Positions 62,244 to 64,000 of a stretch of 64,000 nt of DNA are shown one piece after another. The stretch is from contig JAGXKN010000009.1 of NCBI GenBank assembly GCA_018335195.1, forward strand, positions 1 to 64,000, read 5' to 3'. A program made the translations under genes and the position numbers. The first letter of the stretch is position 1; each line of letters starts with the position of its first letter. The notes beneath the pieces were generated by a model. That model did not search any database and was not told where the DNA came from. It saw only the letters and a list, made by a program, of their open reading frames with translations. The stretch comes from Desulfobacterales bacterium. Lineage in GTDB: Bacteria > Desulfobacterota > Desulfobacteria > Desulfobacterales > Desulfosalsimonadaceae.

Positions 62244-64000
62244 TTATCCCCAAATCAACATGATGCAGGTCAGGCCGAATACCACGGCAAACATTATCAT
62301 CAAGCGGGCCTGGATCATCACCCGGTGTCCGCGGGCGAGCACCCGGCCGGATGCCACCGCCGCACCGGCTAGGCTGTGCACGAACCCGTCGATCACGCGG
62401 TTGTCTGCCTGTCGGCAGGCTTCTGCAGCGCCCCGGTCCAGAAGCCGGGACACGGCCCAGCCCCAGATGTCATCGAGATACCAGCGCCGGGCGAACAATT
62501 CCGCTACAACCCGCACGCGCTCGACGAATCCGGTCTGCGATGCGTTTTTCCGGCCGAACTCCACCCACGCCACGGCGATTGCGGCAAACACCAGACCCAG
62601 GGAGAGCGGGGCCAGCCAGGCCGGTCCGTGGACCGCTTCATGCGCGCCCGCACCGGCTGCCAGCCAGTGCCGGATCGGTGCCGCCAGAAACCCCAAAACC
62701 AGGGTGGCAAAAGCCAGCAGGATCACCGGCCAGGCCATGGCGCCGTAAGCATAGGCAACGCCCCGTGCCGGGTCTTCGGCCCGGGTTTGCCCTCGCCCGG
62801 CCGGAAATACGATAATAAACACCAACCGAAACGTGTAATAGGCGGTTAAAAACACGCCGGCCAGCCCGGCAATCAGCCAGGCCGGATTTTCCAGGCTTAC
62901 CAGGGTGGCCAGCACCGCCTCCTTGCTGGCAAACCCGGAAAACGGCCAGATACCCGACAGGGCCGCGGCTCCCACAGCCATGCAGAGCATCGGGATCTTC
63001 AGCCCCCGGGCCCCGCCCTGCCCGATTACGAACATGTCATTGCTGTGAAAGGCGTGGATCAACATCCCGGCGCACAAAAACAGCAGGGCCTTGAACCCCG
63101 CATGCGTGAACAGGTGGAACACGCCGGCAAAATACCCGCCTGCGGCCAGCGCCATGAGCATGAACCCGAGCTGGCTGATGGTGGAATAAGCCCACACCTG
63201 CTTGATATCCCGGCTGACCATGGCCATGGTCGCGGACATGAGCATGCTCACCGTGCCCACGGCCAGGAGAAACGTCATGGCAGCATCCGACTGGCTGAAA
63301 AAAGGAAACATCCGTGCGATCAGAAACACGCCGGCGGCCACCATGGTGGCGGAATGCAGCAGCGCGCTGACCGGGGTGGGGCCTTCCATGGCGTCCGGAA
63401 GCCAGGTCATGAGCGGAAACTGGGCGCTTTTGCCGATCACGCCGCCGAAGATCAGGACGGCGGATACCGTGATCATCCCGGAAGAAAGCCCGGCAGCACC
63501 ATTGCTTAACGCGGCAATGTCCATGACCCCGCCCCGCACCAGCAGCAGCAGGAGCCCGGCCAGAAAGGCCACGTCTCCCAGGCGGGTCATGACAAAGGCC
63601 TTTTTGCCGGCCCGGGATGCGGAAAATTTTTCAAACCAGAACCCGATGAGCAGGTAGGAGGAAAGGCCCACCAGCTCCCAGAAAATGTAGAGCTGCACCA
63701 GGCCCGGGGCCAGCACCAGAAAGATCATGGCCCCGGCAAACAGCGACATAAAGGCATAATACCGGGCAAATCCGGGATCCCCGGCCATGTATCCCAGGGA
63801 ATACACCTGAACCAGAAGGCAGATCCCGCAGACCACGGCCAGCATCAACAGGCTCAGGCCGTCAAGATGGACCCCGGCGGAAATCACCGTATCCCCGGAT
63901 ATCATCCATGTCACCACCGAGCGCAGGGGCGTCTCCATATCAACACAGCAGACCAGCAGGCACAGGGCGAACACCATGGAGGTGGCAACGGCTGCCAGAG
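62244..64000 (-). CDS. nuoL: NADH-quinone oxidoreductase subunit L, N-terminus beyond window
   Basis: The frame is open from the stop at 62244 to the right edge. An internal ATG at 63977 exists but the codons before it (LAAVATS) continue the helix, so the gene starts beyond 64000. Visible NuoL parts are FARYYAFMSLFAGAMIFLVL, FWELVGLSSYLLIGFWF with the helix-5 Glu, SAQFPLMTWLPDAMEGPTPV, LLHSATMVAAGVFLIARM, KQVWAYSTISQLGFMLMALA and the long C-terminal helix region. NuoL is the distal proton-pumping subunit. Upstream genes nuoA-K are expected to the right of the window. Confidence 0.95.
   Translation of the reverse strand, partial: LAAVATSMVFALCLLVCCVDMETPLRSVVTWMISGDTVISAGVHLDGLSLLMLAVVCGICLLVQVYSLGYMAGDPGFARYYAFMSLFAGAMIFLVLAPGLVQLYIFWELVGLSSYLLIGFWFEKFSASRAGKKAFVMTRLGDVAFLAGLLLLLVRGGVMDIAALSNGAAGLSSGMITVSAVLIFGGVIGKSAQFPLMTWLPDAMEGPTPVSALLHSATMVAAGVFLIARMFPFFSQSDAAMTFLLAVGTVSMLMSATMAMVSRDIKQVWAYSTISQLGFMLMALAAGGYFAGVFHLFTHAGFKALLFLCAGMLIHAFHSNDMFVIGQGGARGLKIPMLCMAVGAAALSGIWPFSGFASKEAVLATLVSLENPAWLIAGLAGVFLTAYYTFRLVFIIVFPAGRGQTRAEDPARGVAYAYGAMAWPVILLAFATLVLGFLAAPIRHWLAAGAGAHEAVHGPAWLAPLSLGLVFAAIAVAWVEFGRKNASQTGFVERVRVVAELFARRWYLDDIWGWAVSRLLDRGAAEACRQADNRVIDGFVHSLAGAAVASGRVLARGHRVMIQARLMIMFAVVFGLTCIMLIWG

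Overview
The window is GC-rich, densely coded DNA and contains no rRNA or tRNA gene, so taxonomy is inferred from gene content. The mix suggests a Desulfobacterota (Desulfobacterales-like) anaerobe or facultative relative: acyl-CoA and flavin redox enzymes, ferredoxin-type proteins, a UGA-encoded selenoprotein, an orphan PfaD, a type II secretion GspA/GspB pair, Nuo subunits and several Desulfobacterales-type hypothetical proteins. This assignment is an inference.

Layout. Positions 1-4100 hold a fatty-acid/acyl-CoA block: an SCP-2-like protein behind a strong palindromic operator, an acyl-CoA dehydrogenase, a MarR regulator with operator-like palindromes, and a 3-hydroxyisobutyrate dehydrogenase-type reductase. 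4100-13500 carries a J-domain protein, an OYE-family flavin oxidoreductase, a thioredoxin-reductase-like flavoprotein, an SUI1/YciH protein, the GspA-GspB pair, PfaD and a 4Fe-4S protein. 13980-18820 holds membrane proteins (a broken M48 peptidase, a rhomboid protease, a zinc-finger/TPR membrane protein) and a B12-type radical SAM enzyme. 19300-24190 has XdhC plus a MobA-like/HD fusion (molybdenum-hydroxylase maturation), a ferredoxin-nitroreductase, a GIY-YIG protein and a decayed spore-photolyase-like gene. 24285-34471 has an RND exporter, a possible SidJ-like pseudokinase, metF, a penicillin-acylase-type hydrolase and an alpha/beta-hydrolase-OsmC fusion.

34504-40086 is the complete 2-oxoglutarate dehydrogenase operon sucA-sucB-lpdA, read right to left. 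It is followed by a peroxiredoxin-like selenoprotein with a readable SECIS hairpin. 40958-50411 is a giant cyclic beta-1,2-glucan synthase translationally coupled to a tandem universal stress protein. 50601-55425 is a compact SOS mutagenesis operon, lexA-imuB-like-dnaE2, with a sigma70 promoter and repeated operator-like motifs. 55700-59155 holds a frameshifted fatty acyl-CoA ligase, a secreted chalcone-isomerase-like protein and a nitronate monooxygenase-like enzyme. 59340 to the right edge is the nuoL-nuoM-nuoN end of a complex I operon.

The signals that conventional gene calls miss are these. (1) Conventional calling splits the selenoprotein into two ORFs at 40568. (2) Three copies of a four-hairpin intergenic repeat of about 126 nt lie at 18858, 26777 and 29937; one is bracketed by 19-bp inverted repeats and another has lost 25 nt between internal direct repeats. 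(3) Three genes are broken (M48 peptidase, spore-photolyase-like, acyl-CoA ligase) and an SCP-2 gene appears to have lost its native 3' end. These could be real decay or assembly error.
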